The notes: a model not told the origin generated them from the sequence alone. Counted from the stretch's first letter, positions 35,015-43,987 are shown. The stretch is DNA of 64,000 nt from Caenimonas aquaedulcis (GCF_015831345.1 NZ_JADWYS010000001.1:2818618-2882617), one strand, 5' to 3'. A program made the numbers and translations.

Positions 35015-36169
35015 TCACGCGACCGACTCGCGCCGCAGCGCCTTGCGCACTCCCGTCGTGGCGCGCCTCAGGTAAAGCCAGGGCAGCCAGCGCCAGCGCG
35101 CCTGCGCATATTTGGCCAGCATGTATTGGCGCGGCGGGAAGAGCAGCTCCGCGATCAGCCGGCCTTGCCGGAGCGGGCTGCGCAGGGCGACGAAGTTGAT
35201 CCACCTGCGCTCGAGCTTGCCCGCATCGAGGTAGCGCGCCGGCAGTTCTCCCCGTGCGCGCGCCAGGGTGTCCATGACATCCCGGGGGAAATCCGAGCCG
35301 AGTCGCGACTGCGTCTGCTGCATCGCTTCGAGGGCGACGGCGGCCAGTCCCTTTCGCGCCGCCAGCTGCGTGAACAGGTCCCAGTGCGCGGGCGTGAACA
35401 CCTGCGAGAGCAGATGGATGTCGTACAGCCAGATGAGCCGGTCCGCCTCGCAATGCGGGACCCCGTCGACGTAATAGGGGCTTTGCTTGTGCGCGCCGCG
35501 GTGCATGCACGCGACCAGCATCGAGTGAACGGGCATGGTTCCGCGGGCGTGCGGGCCCAGTGGCGGCAGCGGGATCGCGGCCTCCAGGAGCTCGTCCCGG
35601 CTGAAGAGCCTGGAGAGCAGTTCGGAATTGTTGATCTTCCAGTGCAGGTCGATCTCGTGCTCCGCGCCTTCGCCGGTGCGCAGCACGTAGCCTGCCTGGT
35701 AGGACACCACTGCGCCGCTCACCTGGGCAAGCGGCTGCCATCCGAGTGCGGTCAGTCGCTCATGCGCTTTTTCGCGGTCGGCGGCGGCGACCAGCATGTC
35801 GGTGTCGCTGCGGGAGCGCAGGGCGGGGTTGGGGTAGAGCGAATAGGCGAGGGCGGTGCCCTTCAGGAGGAGGGGGGCGACGCCCGCCTCGTGGAGCGAC
35901 GCCAGCAAGGTCGCCAGCGCGCGCTGGTGGCTCATTTCCCACATCGTTTCGAGCAGCGCGTGCGTGTGCAGGGCCCGGGTCAGCTCGGACGGCCATCCCG
36001 CGTCCACCGCCCGGGGGTGCAGCAGCGCGCTGACGCCATGGATCTGCGCTGTTCTTGCGACCCGGTCCACCAGGGAGGACGGAGCTGCCGGGGGCCAGCA
36101 GGGCGCGGCCGCGCCGCGCAGCGCCGCTGCCACCAGCGATACGGCGTCGGGGACGGGGGTGGAATGCAC
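35015..36169 (-). CDS. Nucleotidyltransferase-like protein (PF14907 type), likely lasso-associated
   Basis: The chosen GTG at 36169 gives 384 residues; the frame could extend about 36 residues further but that part reads as intergenic. The signature 'PLLLKGTALAYSLYPNPALR' followed by 'SRSDTDMLV' holds the glycine motif and the D-x-D pair (about 122 and 124) of the uncharacterised nucleotidyltransferase family NTP_transf_5. As I recall, a similar protein (PsmN) in the pseudomycoidin lasso cluster adds hexoses to the phosphate placed by the kinase. It is convergent with the lasso operon, so it needs its own promoter between here and mnmG. Confidence 0.85.
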   Translation of the reverse strand: MHSTPVPDAVSLVAAALRGAAAPCWPPAAPSSLVDRVARTAQIHGVSALLHPRAVDAGWPSELTRALHTHALLETMWEMSHQRALATLLASLHEAGVAPLLLKGTALAYSLYPNPALRSRSDTDMLVAAADREKAHERLTALGWQPLAQVSGAVVSYQAGYVLRTGEGAEHEIDLHWKINNSELLSRLFSRDELLEAAIPLPPLGPHARGTMPVHSMLVACMHRGAHKQSPYYVDGVPHCEADRLIWLYDIHLLSQVFTPAHWDLFTQLAARKGLAAVALEAMQQTQSRLGSDFPRDVMDTLARARGELPARYLDAGKLERRWINFVALRSPLRQGRLIAELLFPPRQYMLAKYAQARWRWLPWLYLRRATTGVRKALRRESVA

Positions 36170-36230
36170 GGCTCGATTCTGACCGACGCCGGGTGCATGG
36201 CCCCGGGCCGGCACGCGAAGGGCCCGCCCG

Positions 36231-36240
36231 ATAAAATCAG
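36231..36240 (+). promoter_or_regulatory. Putative -10 element of the mnmG promoter
   Basis: The 106-base gap between the divergent nucleotidyltransferase and mnmG is GC-rich except for ATAAAATCAG. It includes TAAAAT (36232-36237), one mismatch from the sigma-70 -10 consensus, 38 bases before the mnmG ATG. No clear -35 hexamer is seen 17 bases upstream, so the call is tentative. Confidence 0.35.
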
Positions 36241-36275
36241 GCGATTCCCCGCCGGGCCCTGGCCGCCCCCTCCCC

Positions 36276-38222
36276 ATGCTCTATCCCGAAACATTCGATG
36301 TCATTGTCGTCGGCGGCGGCCACGCCGGGACCGAGGCTGCGCTGGCTTCGGCGCGCATGGGGTGCAGGACGCTGCTGCTGACGCACAACATCGAAACCCT
36401 CGGCCAGATGAGCTGCAACCCGTCCATCGGCGGCATCGGGAAGGGCCACCTGGTCAAGGAAGTCGATGCGCTCGGCGGTGCCATGGCGATCGCCACGGAC
36501 GAGGGCGGCATCCAGTTCCGCATCCTCAACGGTTCCAAGGGACCCGCCGTCCGTGCCACCCGGGCCCAAGCCGATCGCATTCTCTACAAGGCGGCCATTC
36601 GCAGGCGCCTGGAGAATCAGCCGAACCTGACGCTGTTCCAGCAGGCCGTGGATGATCTCATCGTTGAGGGCGACCGTGTGACGGGCGCTGTGACGCAAGT
36701 GGGTATTCGCTTCACGGCACGTGCGGTGGTTTTGACCGCGGGGACTTTCCTCGACGGGCGGATCCACGTCGGCCTGAACAACTACCAGGCAGGCCGCGCG
36801 GGCGACCCGCCGGCGATCTCCCTGTCCGCTCGCCTGAAGGAGCTCAAGCTGCCGCAGGGACGCCTGAAGACCGGCACGCCTCCACGCCTGGACGGACGAA
36901 CCATCGACTTTTCGAAGTGCGAAGAGCAGGGGGGCGACCTCGACCCGGTGCCGGTCTTCAGCTTCATGGGCCGGGCGGACATGCACCCCGCGCAAATGCC
37001 GTGCTGGGTCACGCACACCAACGAACGTACGCACGAGATCATCCGCTCCGGTTTCGACCGCAGCCCGATGTTCACGGGGAAGATTGAAGGGGTGGGGCCG
37101 CGCTACTGTCCGAGCGTGGAAGACAAGGTCAACCGCTTCGCCGACAAGGAAAGCCACCAGATCTTCCTGGAGCCGGAAGGCCTGAGCACCAACGAGTACT
37201 ACCCAAACGGCATCTCGACCAGCCTGCCCTTCGACATCCAGTACCAGCTCGTCCGTTCCATGGCAGGTCTGGAGCATGCGCACATCCTGCGGCCGGGCTA
37301 CGCGATCGAGTACGACTACTTCGACCCGCGTTCGCTCAAGAGCAATTTCGAGACGCGCTCGATCGAGGGCCTGTTCTTTGCGGGGCAGATCAACGGGACG
37401 ACCGGCTACGAAGAGGCGGCGGCCCAAGGCTTGTTCGCGGGAATCAATGCGGCCCTGAAATGCCGGGGCGACTCGCCTTGGCTGCCCGGCCGTGACGAGG
37501 CCTATCTCGGCGTGCTGGTCGATGACCTCATTACCAAGGGCGTGACCGAACCTTACCGGATGTTCACAAGCCGGGCGGAATTCCGGCTGCAGCTGCGGGA
37601 AGACAACGCGGACTTGCGCCTCACCGAGGCGGGGCGCAAGCTGGGCCTGGTCGATGACGTCCGGTGGGACTCGTTCAGCCGCAAGCGCGACGCTGTTTCA
37701 CGTGAAACACAGCGGCTGGCCAGCGTGTGGGTCAACCCGCGCAACCTGCCGGCGGCGGAGTCCGAGAGGGTGCTCGGCAAGGCGATCGAGCATGAATACA
37801 ACCTGGGCGACCTGCTCCGCCGGCCCGATGTGGATTACTCGGCACTGATGTCCCTGGCTGGGGGCGTGTATGCGAACCCGGAAATCTCGCGCGAGCATCT
37901 GGGTGAGTTGCTCGAGCCGGTGATCGAGCAGATCGATATCGCCGCCAAGTACTCGGGCTACATCGATCGGCAAAGGGACGAGGTGGAACGCTCCGCCCAC
38001 TACGAGAACCTCAAGCTGCCGGACGACCTCGATTATTCGCAGGTGACGGCGCTGTCCTTCGAGGTCCGGCAGAAGCTCAACAAGCATCGTCCGGAAACCC
38101 TGGGGATGGCCTCGCGGATTTCAGGCGTGACCCCGGCGGCCGTGTCGCTGCTCCTGGTGCACCTGAAAAAGACCCGCTTCAAAGGCCTGACCCCGGTCGA
38201 CACGAGCAAAGTCGCCGCCTGA
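36276..38222 (+). CDS. mnmG: tRNA uridine-5-carboxymethylaminomethyl modification enzyme MnmG
   Basis: The 648-residue flavoprotein starts '[20 protein letters not shown]' (FAD-binding GxGxxG). It also has '[20 protein letters not shown]', '[11 protein letters not shown]', '[11 protein letters not shown]' and '[20 protein letters not shown]', all diagnostic. With MnmE it installs the cmnm5 group on wobble uridine 34 of tRNAs using FAD and methylene-tetrahydrofolate. Length is standard. A perfect parS site is embedded in the coding sequence at 37694-37709. The stop overlaps the rsmG start as TGATG. Confidence 0.98.
   Translation: MLYPETFDVIVVGGGHAGTEAALASARMGCRTLLLTHNIETLGQMSCNPSIGGIGKGHLVKEVDALGGAMAIATDEGGIQFRILNGSKGPAVRATRAQADRILYKAAIRRRLENQPNLTLFQQAVDDLIVEGDRVTGAVTQVGIRFTARAVVLTAGTFLDGRIHVGLNNYQAGRAGDPPAISLSARLKELKLPQGRLKTGTPPRLDGRTIDFSKCEEQGGDLDPVPVFSFMGRADMHPAQMPCWVTHTNERTHEIIRSGFDRSPMFTGKIEGVGPRYCPSVEDKVNRFADKESHQIFLEPEGLSTNEYYPNGISTSLPFDIQYQLVRSMAGLEHAHILRPGYAIEYDYFDPRSLKSNFETRSIEGLFFAGQINGTTGYEEAAAQGLFAGINAALKCRGDSPWLPGRDEAYLGVLVDDLITKGVTEPYRMFTSRAEFRLQLREDNADLRLTEAGRKLGLVDDVRWDSFSRKRDAVSRETQRLASVWVNPRNLPAAESERVLGKAIEHEYNLGDLLRRPDVDYSALMSLAGGVYANPEISREHLGELLEPVIEQIDIAAKYSGYIDRQRDEVERSAHYENLKLPDDLDYSQVTALSFEVRQKLNKHRPETLGMASRISGVTPAAVSLLLVHLKKTRFKGLTPVDTSKVAA
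37694..37709. other. parS site inside mnmG
   Basis: The 16-base palindrome TGTTTCACGTGAAACA is a perfect match to the chromosomal ParB-binding site consensus. It lies within the mnmG reading frame, 3.2 kb upstream of parB. It should nucleate ParB loading and clamp spreading for origin segregation. A second site lies 1.1 kb further on in rsmG. Confidence 0.95.
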
Positions 38223-38872
38223 TGCACGCGCTGGAAGCGCCGCTGAGGCGAGGACTCGACGCGCTGGCCTTGCAGCTCGAAGAGCCGCAAGTCGTCCAGC
38301 TGCTCGGTTACCTGGACCTGGTCCAGAAATGGAACAAGGTCTATAACCTGACTGCCGTCCGGGACCCTGCCGAGATGGTGTCGCAGCACCTCCTCGATTG
38401 CCTGGCGGTGCTGCCATCCTTGCGTGCTCGACTTCCCGAAGTTCCGGGTCGTCTGCTGGACGTCGGCTCGGGCGCCGGATTGCCCGGTATCGTGATCGCG
38501 ATCTGCCGGCCTGACATCCGTGTGGATTGCGTTGATACGGTGGCCAAGAAGGCCGCCTTCATCCAGCAGGTGGCGGTCACGCTCCAGCTTTCTAACCTCC
38601 GTGGCCTGCATGCGCGGGTCGAGAGCCTGCCGGCAGATTACGGCGTCATCACCTCCCGGGCGTTCGCATCGCTCAAGGATTTCGTCTCCTGGTCCGGTGG
38701 GGCGCTGCAGGAAGGCGGAGTGTGGATGGCCATGAAGGGCAGGTTGCCCCAGGAAGAGATCGACCAGTTGCCGCCCGAAGTGCGGGTGTTTCACGTGGAA
38801 CAGTTGAAAGTCCCCGGTCTGGATGCCGAACGCTGCCTGATTTGGCTGCGCCGCGCCGCGCCCGTAACGTAA
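38222..38872 (+). CDS. rsmG: 16S rRNA (guanine-527-N7)-methyltransferase RsmG
   Basis: The 216-residue protein has 'LVQKWNKVYNLTAVRDPAEM', the SAM motif 'GRLLDVGSGAGLPGIVIAI' and 'SRAFASLKDFVSWSG', all typical of RsmG (GidB). It methylates N7 of G527 in 16S rRNA; loss gives low-level streptomycin resistance in other bacteria. It starts within the mnmG stop (TGATG). The second parS lies near the 3' end at 38787-38802, encoding part of 'VFHVEQLK'. Confidence 0.97.
   Translation: MHALEAPLRRGLDALALQLEEPQVVQLLGYLDLVQKWNKVYNLTAVRDPAEMVSQHLLDCLAVLPSLRARLPEVPGRLLDVGSGAGLPGIVIAICRPDIRVDCVDTVAKKAAFIQQVAVTLQLSNLRGLHARVESLPADYGVITSRAFASLKDFVSWSGGALQEGGVWMAMKGRLPQEEIDQLPPEVRVFHVEQLKVPGLDAERCLIWLRRAAPVT
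38787..38802. other. parS site inside rsmG
   Basis: TGTTTCACGTGGAACA is the reverse complement of the classic site TGTTCCACGTGAAACA, so it is also a canonical parS. It is placed 70 bases before the rsmG stop and 744 bases before parA. Two sites within 1.1 kb mark the origin-proximal ParB loading zone. Confidence 0.93.
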
Positions 38873-38912
38873 ACTCAGCCTTCCATTTTGGCGGCTGCCC
38901 GCGGGGGATTTC

Positions 38913-39527
38913 ATGTTTGGCGTAGCGGACTACGGCGCGTTTGTCGCCGCAATCATCATCTTCCTGGCGATTCCCGGCCCCGGCAACCTGGCACTCATCA
39001 CCTCCACCAGCAAAGGCGGAATCGCGGGAGGTTTGGCGGCGACCTTCGGCGTCATCGCGGGCGACCAGGTCCTGATGTGGGCGGCGGTTGCCGGTGTCGC
39101 GGCACTGCTGACTGCTTACCCCGCCGCCTTCCATGCCGTCCAATGGATGGGCGCCGCATACCTTGCATGGCTGGGCATCAAGATGATTCTCGCCAAACCG
39201 GGTGAAAAGCCGATCCTGAACATCGAGCCGCATCATTACTTCAGGCAGGCCGGACTCATCACGCTGCTCAACCCGAAGGCCATCGTTTTCTACATGGCGT
39301 TTTTTCCGTTGTTCGTCGATCCCGCCCGTCATCAGGGCCTGCTGACTTTCGGCGTCATGGCCGCGACCATCGCCACGCTCACTTTCCTTTACGGCTTGAT
39401 CGTCGTGCTCCTTACCCATCACCTCGCGGAACGGATGCGCGCCAATCCGGTGATCGGCCGCGTCCTTGAAAAAGTGGCGGGCATCTTCCTGCTCGGCTTC
39501 GGCATCAAGCTCGCGATTTCCAGGTAG
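38913..39527 (+). CDS. LysE/RhtB-family amino acid exporter
   Basis: The 204-residue protein has five to six hydrophobic segments and the family start 'AIIIFLAIPGPGNLALITST', where the P-G-P motif is conserved. 'LITLLNPKAIVFYMAFFPLF' is the second hallmark. Members export lysine, threonine, homoserine or related compounds through the inner membrane. It is inserted between rsmG and parA, with a 40-base gap upstream and only three bases before parA, and probably shares their transcript. Substrate is unknown. Confidence 0.93.
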   Translation: MFGVADYGAFVAAIIIFLAIPGPGNLALITSTSKGGIAGGLAATFGVIAGDQVLMWAAVAGVAALLTAYPAAFHAVQWMGAAYLAWLGIKMILAKPGEKPILNIEPHHYFRQAGLITLLNPKAIVFYMAFFPLFVDPARHQGLLTFGVMAATIATLTFLYGLIVVLLTHHLAERMRANPVIGRVLEKVAGIFLLGFGIKLAISR

Positions 39528-39530
39528 TCC

Positions 39531-40301
39531 ATGGCAAAAATCTTTTGCGTCGCCAACCAGAAGGGCGGGGTTGGCAAGACGACGACGACTGTGAATCTGG
39601 CCGCTGGCCTGGGCAAGATCGGCCAACGCGTGCTGATGGTCGACCTGGACCCGCAAGGCAATGCCACCATGGGCTCGGGCATCGACAAGCGAAAGCTGAA
39701 GCTCTCGGTCTACGACGTGCTGCTCGAATCCGCCTCGGTCGCCGAAGTGCGCGTGCGCAGCGAAAAGTGCGGCTACGACGTCCTCGGCTCCAACCGCGAG
39801 CTCGCGGGCGCCGAGGTCGAACTGGTGGACCTCGACCATCGCGACCAGCGGCTCAAACAGGCGCTGGCGAAAGTGGCGGACGAGTACGACTTCATCCTGA
39901 TCGATTGCCCGCCCTCACTGTCGATGCTCACGCTCAACGGCTTGTGCTGCGCGCATGGCGTGATCGTGCCGATGCAGTGCGAGTACTTCGCTCTCGAGGG
40001 ACTGACCGACCTCGTCAACACCATCAAGCAGGTGCATGCCAACCTGAACAAGGATCTGCAGATCATCGGCCTGCTTCGGGTGATGTTCGATCCGCGGATC
40101 ACCTTGCAGCAGCAGGTGAGCGACCAGCTCAAGTCGCACTTCGGGGACAAGGTCTTCAACACCGTCATCCCGCGCAACGTCCGGCTCGCCGAGGCGCCGA
40201 GTTACGGCCTGCCCGGCGTGATCTTCGATCCGTCGGCGCGCGGCAGCCAGGCGTTCGTGGAATTCGCCAACGAGATGGTCGAGCGCATCCGCAAGATGTG
40301 A
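39531..40301 (+). CDS. parA: Chromosome partitioning ATPase ParA (Soj)
   Basis: The 256-residue protein carries the deviant Walker A 'NQKGGVGKTTTTVNLAAGLG', the switch region 'VLMVDLDPQGNATMGSG' and Walker B-like 'YDFILIDCPPSLSMLTLNG', as in chromosomal ParA/Soj. It binds DNA non-specifically as an ATP dimer and is released by ParB, which moves origins apart. Length and lack of an N-terminal DNA-binding domain fit the chromosomal type. ParB follows after one small gene. Confidence 0.97.
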   Translation: MAKIFCVANQKGGVGKTTTTVNLAAGLGKIGQRVLMVDLDPQGNATMGSGIDKRKLKLSVYDVLLESASVAEVRVRSEKCGYDVLGSNRELAGAEVELVDLDHRDQRLKQALAKVADEYDFILIDCPPSLSMLTLNGLCCAHGVIVPMQCEYFALEGLTDLVNTIKQVHANLNKDLQIIGLLRVMFDPRITLQQQVSDQLKSHFGDKVFNTVIPRNVRLAEAPSYGLPGVIFDPSARGSQAFVEFANEMVERIRKM

Positions 40302-40347
40302 CCCAAGCCGCGCCAGTAGTACTCCTGCAGCTATCGAATTCATAGCA

Positions 40348-40887
40348 ATGAAACCTTCCAACGTCCTGATCCTCCCCGGCTGGGAGAACAGCGGCCCGCA
40401 GCATTGGCAAAGCCTCTGGGAAAAGCGCCACGGCTACGTGCGCGTGGAACAGCACGACTGGATGAAACCGCTGCGAGGCGACTGGGTCGCGCGCCTGGAG
40501 GACATGGTGCTCTCGCGGGACGAACCGGCCGTGCTCGTGGCCCACAGCCTGGGCTGCATCCTCACCGCCGCGTGGGCTGCGGTGTCGAAGAACACGCACC
40601 GCGTGAAGGCGGCCCTGCTCGTCGCGCCCGGCGACGTGGAGCGTCCAGACATCCGCGAGCAGATCCCGACGTGGTCGCCGATCGAACTCTCGACCCTGCC
40701 GTTCCCCGCGGTCCTGCTTGCGAGCCGGAACGACCCCTACTGCGAATTCGAGCGCGCGCGCCTGTTCGCCCACGCATGGAACGCGCAGTTCATGGACTAC
40801 GGCGATTGCGGGCACATCAACGCGGAATCCGGCCTCGCGAGCTGGCCCGAGGGCCACGTGCTCCTGCAAGATTTGATGAAAGACTAG
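40348..40887 (+). CDS. RBBP9/YdeN-family serine hydrolase
   Basis: The 179-residue protein has the small alpha/beta-hydrolase pattern of RBBP9: 'VLILPGWENSGPQHWQSLW', nucleophile elbow 'AVLVAHSLGCILTAAWA' with Ser near residue 57, 'VLLASRNDPYCEFERA' for the acid, and His in 'DYGDCGHINAESG'. The family acts on small esters or amides, and physiological substrates are unknown. It lies between parA and parB, 46 bases after parA and 11 before parB, so it is co-transcribed with them. Confidence 0.92.
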   Translation: MKPSNVLILPGWENSGPQHWQSLWEKRHGYVRVEQHDWMKPLRGDWVARLEDMVLSRDEPAVLVAHSLGCILTAAWAAVSKNTHRVKAALLVAPGDVERPDIREQIPTWSPIELSTLPFPAVLLASRNDPYCEFERARLFAHAWNAQFMDYGDCGHINAESGLASWPEGHVLLQDLMKD

Positions 40888-40898
40888 AAGCCTCACCT

Positions 40899-41819
40899 AT
40901 GGTCACGAAGAAACCCAAGGGCCTCGGCCGCGGCCTGGAAGCGCTGCTCGGCCCGACCGCGCAGGAGACCGCCACCAACGAGGCCAACGCCGCGACGCCG
41001 GGCCTGCCCGCATCGCTGATGCTGGCGGACATGGTGCCGGGCCAGTACCAGCCGCGCACGCGCATGGACGAAGGCGCGCTCTACGAACTCGCCGAGAGCA
41101 TCAAGGCGCAGGGCATCATGCAGCCGATCCTCGTGCGCCGGCTGGCGGCGGGGGATAACGCGGGCAAGTACGAAATCATCGCGGGCGAGCGCCGGTTTCG
41201 CGCGGCGAAGCTCGCGGGCCTGGACAGCGTGCCGGTCCTCGTGCGCGACGTGCCCGACGAATCCGCGGCCGCGATGTCGCTCATCGAGAACATCCAGCGC
41301 GAGGACCTGAATCCGCTGGAAGAAGCGCACGGCCTGCAGCGCCTGGTGAAGGAATTCGGCCTCACGCATGAACAGGCTGCGCAGGCGGTGGGCCGTTCGC
41401 GCAGCGCCGCGAGCAACCTGCTGCGCCTGCTGAACCTCGCCGACCCGGTGCAGACGATGCTGATGGCGGGCGACATCGACATGGGCCACGCGCGTGCGCT
41501 GCTCGCGCTCGAGCGCGCGACGCAGATCACGGCCGCGAACCGCATCGCCGCGAAGAAGCTGTCTGTGCGCGAGACGGAAGCGCTCGTCAAGAAGCTCGGC
41601 GCCGAGTTCAACCTCACTTCGCCCAAGCCCAAGCAGGAGAAATCCCGAGACCTGCGGCGCGTGGAAGAAGAGCTGTCGGACCTGCTCACCGCCGAAGTCG
41701 ACGTGCGCGTGAAAAAGCGCGTCAAGCGCAACGGCCGCGTCGAGGAGATGGGCGAAGTCGCGATCCAGTTCGGATCGCTCGAAGAGCTCAACGGACTGAT
41801 CGACAAGCTGCGCGGCTGA
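40899..41819 (+). CDS. parB: Chromosome partitioning protein ParB (Spo0J)
   Basis: The 306-residue protein starts 'KPKGLGRGLEALLG', the ParA-interacting N-terminus. The CTP-binding domain has 'QYQPRTRMDEGALYELAESI' and 'YEIIAGERRFRAAKLAGL' (GERRFRA motif), then 'SLIENIQREDLNPLEEA'. The helix-turn-helix is 'THEQAAQAVGRSRSAASNLL', and the C-terminal part dimerises. It loads at the two parS sites upstream and slides as a CTP-dependent clamp. The gene ends two bases before the convergent membrane-protein stop, leaving no room for a separate terminator. Confidence 0.97.
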   Translation: MVTKKPKGLGRGLEALLGPTAQETATNEANAATPGLPASLMLADMVPGQYQPRTRMDEGALYELAESIKAQGIMQPILVRRLAAGDNAGKYEIIAGERRFRAAKLAGLDSVPVLVRDVPDESAAAMSLIENIQREDLNPLEEAHGLQRLVKEFGLTHEQAAQAVGRSRSAASNLLRLLNLADPVQTMLMAGDIDMGHARALLALERATQITAANRIAAKKLSVRETEALVKKLGAEFNLTSPKPKQEKSRDLRRVEEELSDLLTAEVDVRVKKRVKRNGRVEEMGEVAIQFGSLEELNGLIDKLRG

Positions 41820-41821
41820 AG

Positions 41822-42481
41822 CTAGCGGTGTCCGTCCTCGTGGTCCGCGAGCGGCCCGGCTCCGATGCCCATGCCGGCGCCACCGCCGCCTGCGCCCGCG
41901 CCACCGCCACCACCGCCGCCCCCACCGCGCTCGGCGCGGTCTGCGCCCTTCGCGCCACCGCGTCCGCCCGAAGGCGAGGGCCGCGCGGGGCCTTGCGGCG
42001 GAATCACCAGGTCGCCGACGGCTTCCAGGTCGAGTGCTTCACGGATGAATGCGCGCAGCGCGACCACCAGCGGCGCCGTCTCCACGGCCCGGCCCGCGAC
42101 GAGATCCTGTGCCGCCGCGACGGCCAGCTTCACCTGCTCCGCGGTGCCGAGCAGGATGATGTCGGACAGCGCGGCTTCGACCGCATCGCGGATGCGCCGC
42201 CGGCGGTCCGACCCGTCCCCGCCGCCTTCCATTGACTTGAGTTCGCGCAGGTGCGCGGGATCCACGGCCAGGTTGCCGGTGAACGATCCCCCCAGCACCT
42301 TGTACGCCGCGATGAGCGTGCGCAGCCGCTCGTTGATCTGCCGGTTCTCGCGCTCGCGCCGCCGTTGCACCGTCTGCATCACGACGAGCCGCATGCCGAC
42401 CATGATGAGCGTGACGATCGCCAGCCCGAACAGCGTCGATAGCAGGGCCCGCCAAGAACTGAAGTCGAGCGCGCTTCTCAC
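41822..42481 (-). CDS. Membrane-anchored protein of unknown function with Gly-rich tail
   Basis: The 219-residue product begins with GTG at 42481. Residues about 12-36 form one membrane helix ('LLSTLFGLAIVTLIMVGMRL'), followed by a basic coiled segment ('QRRRERENRQINERLRTLIA'). The middle domain ('IRDAVEAALSDIILLGTAEQ', 'APLVVALRAFIREALDLEAV') is helical. The last 50 residues are low-complexity Gly/Ala, with nine Gly in a row near residue 190. I do not recognise a named family. It follows the FAD-oxidase gene by seven bases on the same strand. Confidence 0.75.
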   Translation of the reverse strand: MRSALDFSSWRALLSTLFGLAIVTLIMVGMRLVVMQTVQRRRERENRQINERLRTLIAAYKVLGGSFTGNLAVDPAHLRELKSMEGGGDGSDRRRRIRDAVEAALSDIILLGTAEQVKLAVAAAQDLVAGRAVETAPLVVALRAFIREALDLEAVGDLVIPPQGPARPSPSGGRGGAKGADRAERGGGGGGGGGAGAGGGGAGMGIGAGPLADHEDGHR

Positions 42482-42488
42482 CCCGGGC

Positions 42489-43913
42489 CTAGATCGAGAA
42501 GATCTTGCCCGGGTTCATGATGTTCTTCGGGTCGAGCGCGCGCTTGATCGTGCGCATCATGTCCACCGCGCCGACTCCCGCTTCCGTCACGAGAAAGTCC
42601 ATCTTGTGCAGGCCCACGCCATGCTCCCCGGTGCACGTGCCTTCGAGGCTGAGCGCGCGCGACACGAGGGCGTGATTGAGCTGCTCGGCGACTTCGCGCT
42701 CCCGGGGCTGCTGCGGATCGATGAGATAGCCGAAGTGGAAGTTGCCGTCGCCCACGTGGCCCACGAGGAAGTAGGGGATGCCGCTCGCGTCGGCTTCCTT
42801 CACCGAATCGAGCAGGCAGTCGGCGAGCCGGGAGATCGGCACGCAGGTGTCGGTGGAGATCGCGCGGCAGCCCGGGCGCGACTGGATCGCCGCGAAGTAG
42901 GCGTTGTGACGCGCGGTCCACAGGCGCGTGCGCTCCTCCGGCGTCGTCGCCCATTCGAAGGACTGGCCGCCGAACTCGCTCGCGATCTCCTGCACCGTCT
43001 CGGCCTGCTCCTTCACGCCGGCAGGCGAGCCATGGAATTCCATGAGCAGCATCGGCTCCTCGCGCAGCCCGAGCTTGCTGTGCGCGTTCACCATGCGCAC
43101 GGTGTTGTGGTCGATCAGTTCCACGCGCGCGATCGGCACGCCCAGCTGGATGATCTGGATGGTGGTGCGCACCGCCGCTTCGATGCTCGGGAACGAGCAC
43201 ACCGCGGCGGAGATCGCCTCCGGCAGCGGATAGAGCCGCACCGTCACTTCCGTGATGACGCCGAGCGTGCCTTCGCTGCCCACCATGAGGCGCGTGAGGT
43301 CGTAGCCCGCGCTCGACTTCTTCGCGCGCGTGCCGGTGCGGATCACCTCGCCCGACGCCGTGACGACTTCGAGGCTCAGCACGTTCTCGCGCATCGTGCC
43401 GTAGCGCACGGCGTTCGTGCCGCTGGCGCGCGTCGCGCTCATGCCGCCGAGGGTGGCGTCCGCGCCCGGGTCGATCGGGAAGAAGAGGCCGGTGCTCTTC
43501 ACCGCCTCATTCAGCTGCTTGCGTGTCACGCCGGGCTGCACGGTGACGGTCAGGTCATCCGCGTCGATGGACAGCACCCGGTTCATGCGGCTCACGTCGA
43601 TGCTGATGCCGCCCTCGACGGCGAGCAGGTGGCCCTCGAGCGAGGAGCCGACGCCGAAGGGGATGACGGGCACGCCATGCTGGCTGGCGAGGCGCACGGC
43701 GTCCGCGACGTCCTGCGTGCTCTGCGCGAACACGACGGCGGCCGGGGGCGGCGCTTCGAAGGACGATTCGTCGCGGCCGTGCTGTTCACGCACGGCGAGC
43801 GCCGTGGAACATTCGGCGCCGAAGCGCGCCTTGAGCGCGTCGAGGAGCGCGGCGGGAACGTCGCGCTGGTGGATTTCGGGGACGAGATGGGAGGCGGCGG
43901 TGGGCGCGTTCAT
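42489..43913 (-). CDS. FAD-linked D-2-hydroxyacid dehydrogenase (GlcD/DLD family)
   Basis: The start ATG at 43913 ('MNAPTAASHLVPE') gives 474 residues, normal for the family. FAD-binding PCMH elements are 'VIPFGVGSSLEGHLLAVEGG', 'GADATLGGMSATRASGTNAV' and 'VGSEGTLGVITEVTVRLYPL'. The C-terminal FAD-oxidase domain has 'FLVGHVGDGNFHFGYLID' and 'CTGEHGVGLHKMDFL', the metal-binding His motifs of D-lactate/glycolate oxidases. It likely oxidises D-lactate or a similar 2-hydroxyacid and passes electrons to the respiratory chain. The longer upstream frame adds an unlikely extension. Confidence 0.92.
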   Translation of the reverse strand: MNAPTAASHLVPEIHQRDVPAALLDALKARFGAECSTALAVREQHGRDESSFEAPPPAAVVFAQSTQDVADAVRLASQHGVPVIPFGVGSSLEGHLLAVEGGISIDVSRMNRVLSIDADDLTVTVQPGVTRKQLNEAVKSTGLFFPIDPGADATLGGMSATRASGTNAVRYGTMRENVLSLEVVTASGEVIRTGTRAKKSSAGYDLTRLMVGSEGTLGVITEVTVRLYPLPEAISAAVCSFPSIEAAVRTTIQIIQLGVPIARVELIDHNTVRMVNAHSKLGLREEPMLLMEFHGSPAGVKEQAETVQEIASEFGGQSFEWATTPEERTRLWTARHNAYFAAIQSRPGCRAISTDTCVPISRLADCLLDSVKEADASGIPYFLVGHVGDGNFHFGYLIDPQQPREREVAEQLNHALVSRALSLEGTCTGEHGVGLHKMDFLVTEAGVGAVDMMRTIKRALDPKNIMNPGKIFSI

Positions 43914-43987
43914 GCTGGCGTGTCTCCAGGGGGCTTCGCGCCAGTGTAAGCCCGCCACCCGCGGCCCGCGAACCGCAATCTTTTGGC

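Noticed and set aside
36170..36275. Replication origin (oriC) beside mnmG
   Set aside because: No DnaA-box cluster or AT-rich unwinding region was seen; the gap is only 106 bases and GC-rich.
41865..41945. Short tandem repeat as a CRISPR or other repeat array
   Set aside because: The repeat is simple codon-level GCC/ACC low complexity inside a reading frame, without spacers.
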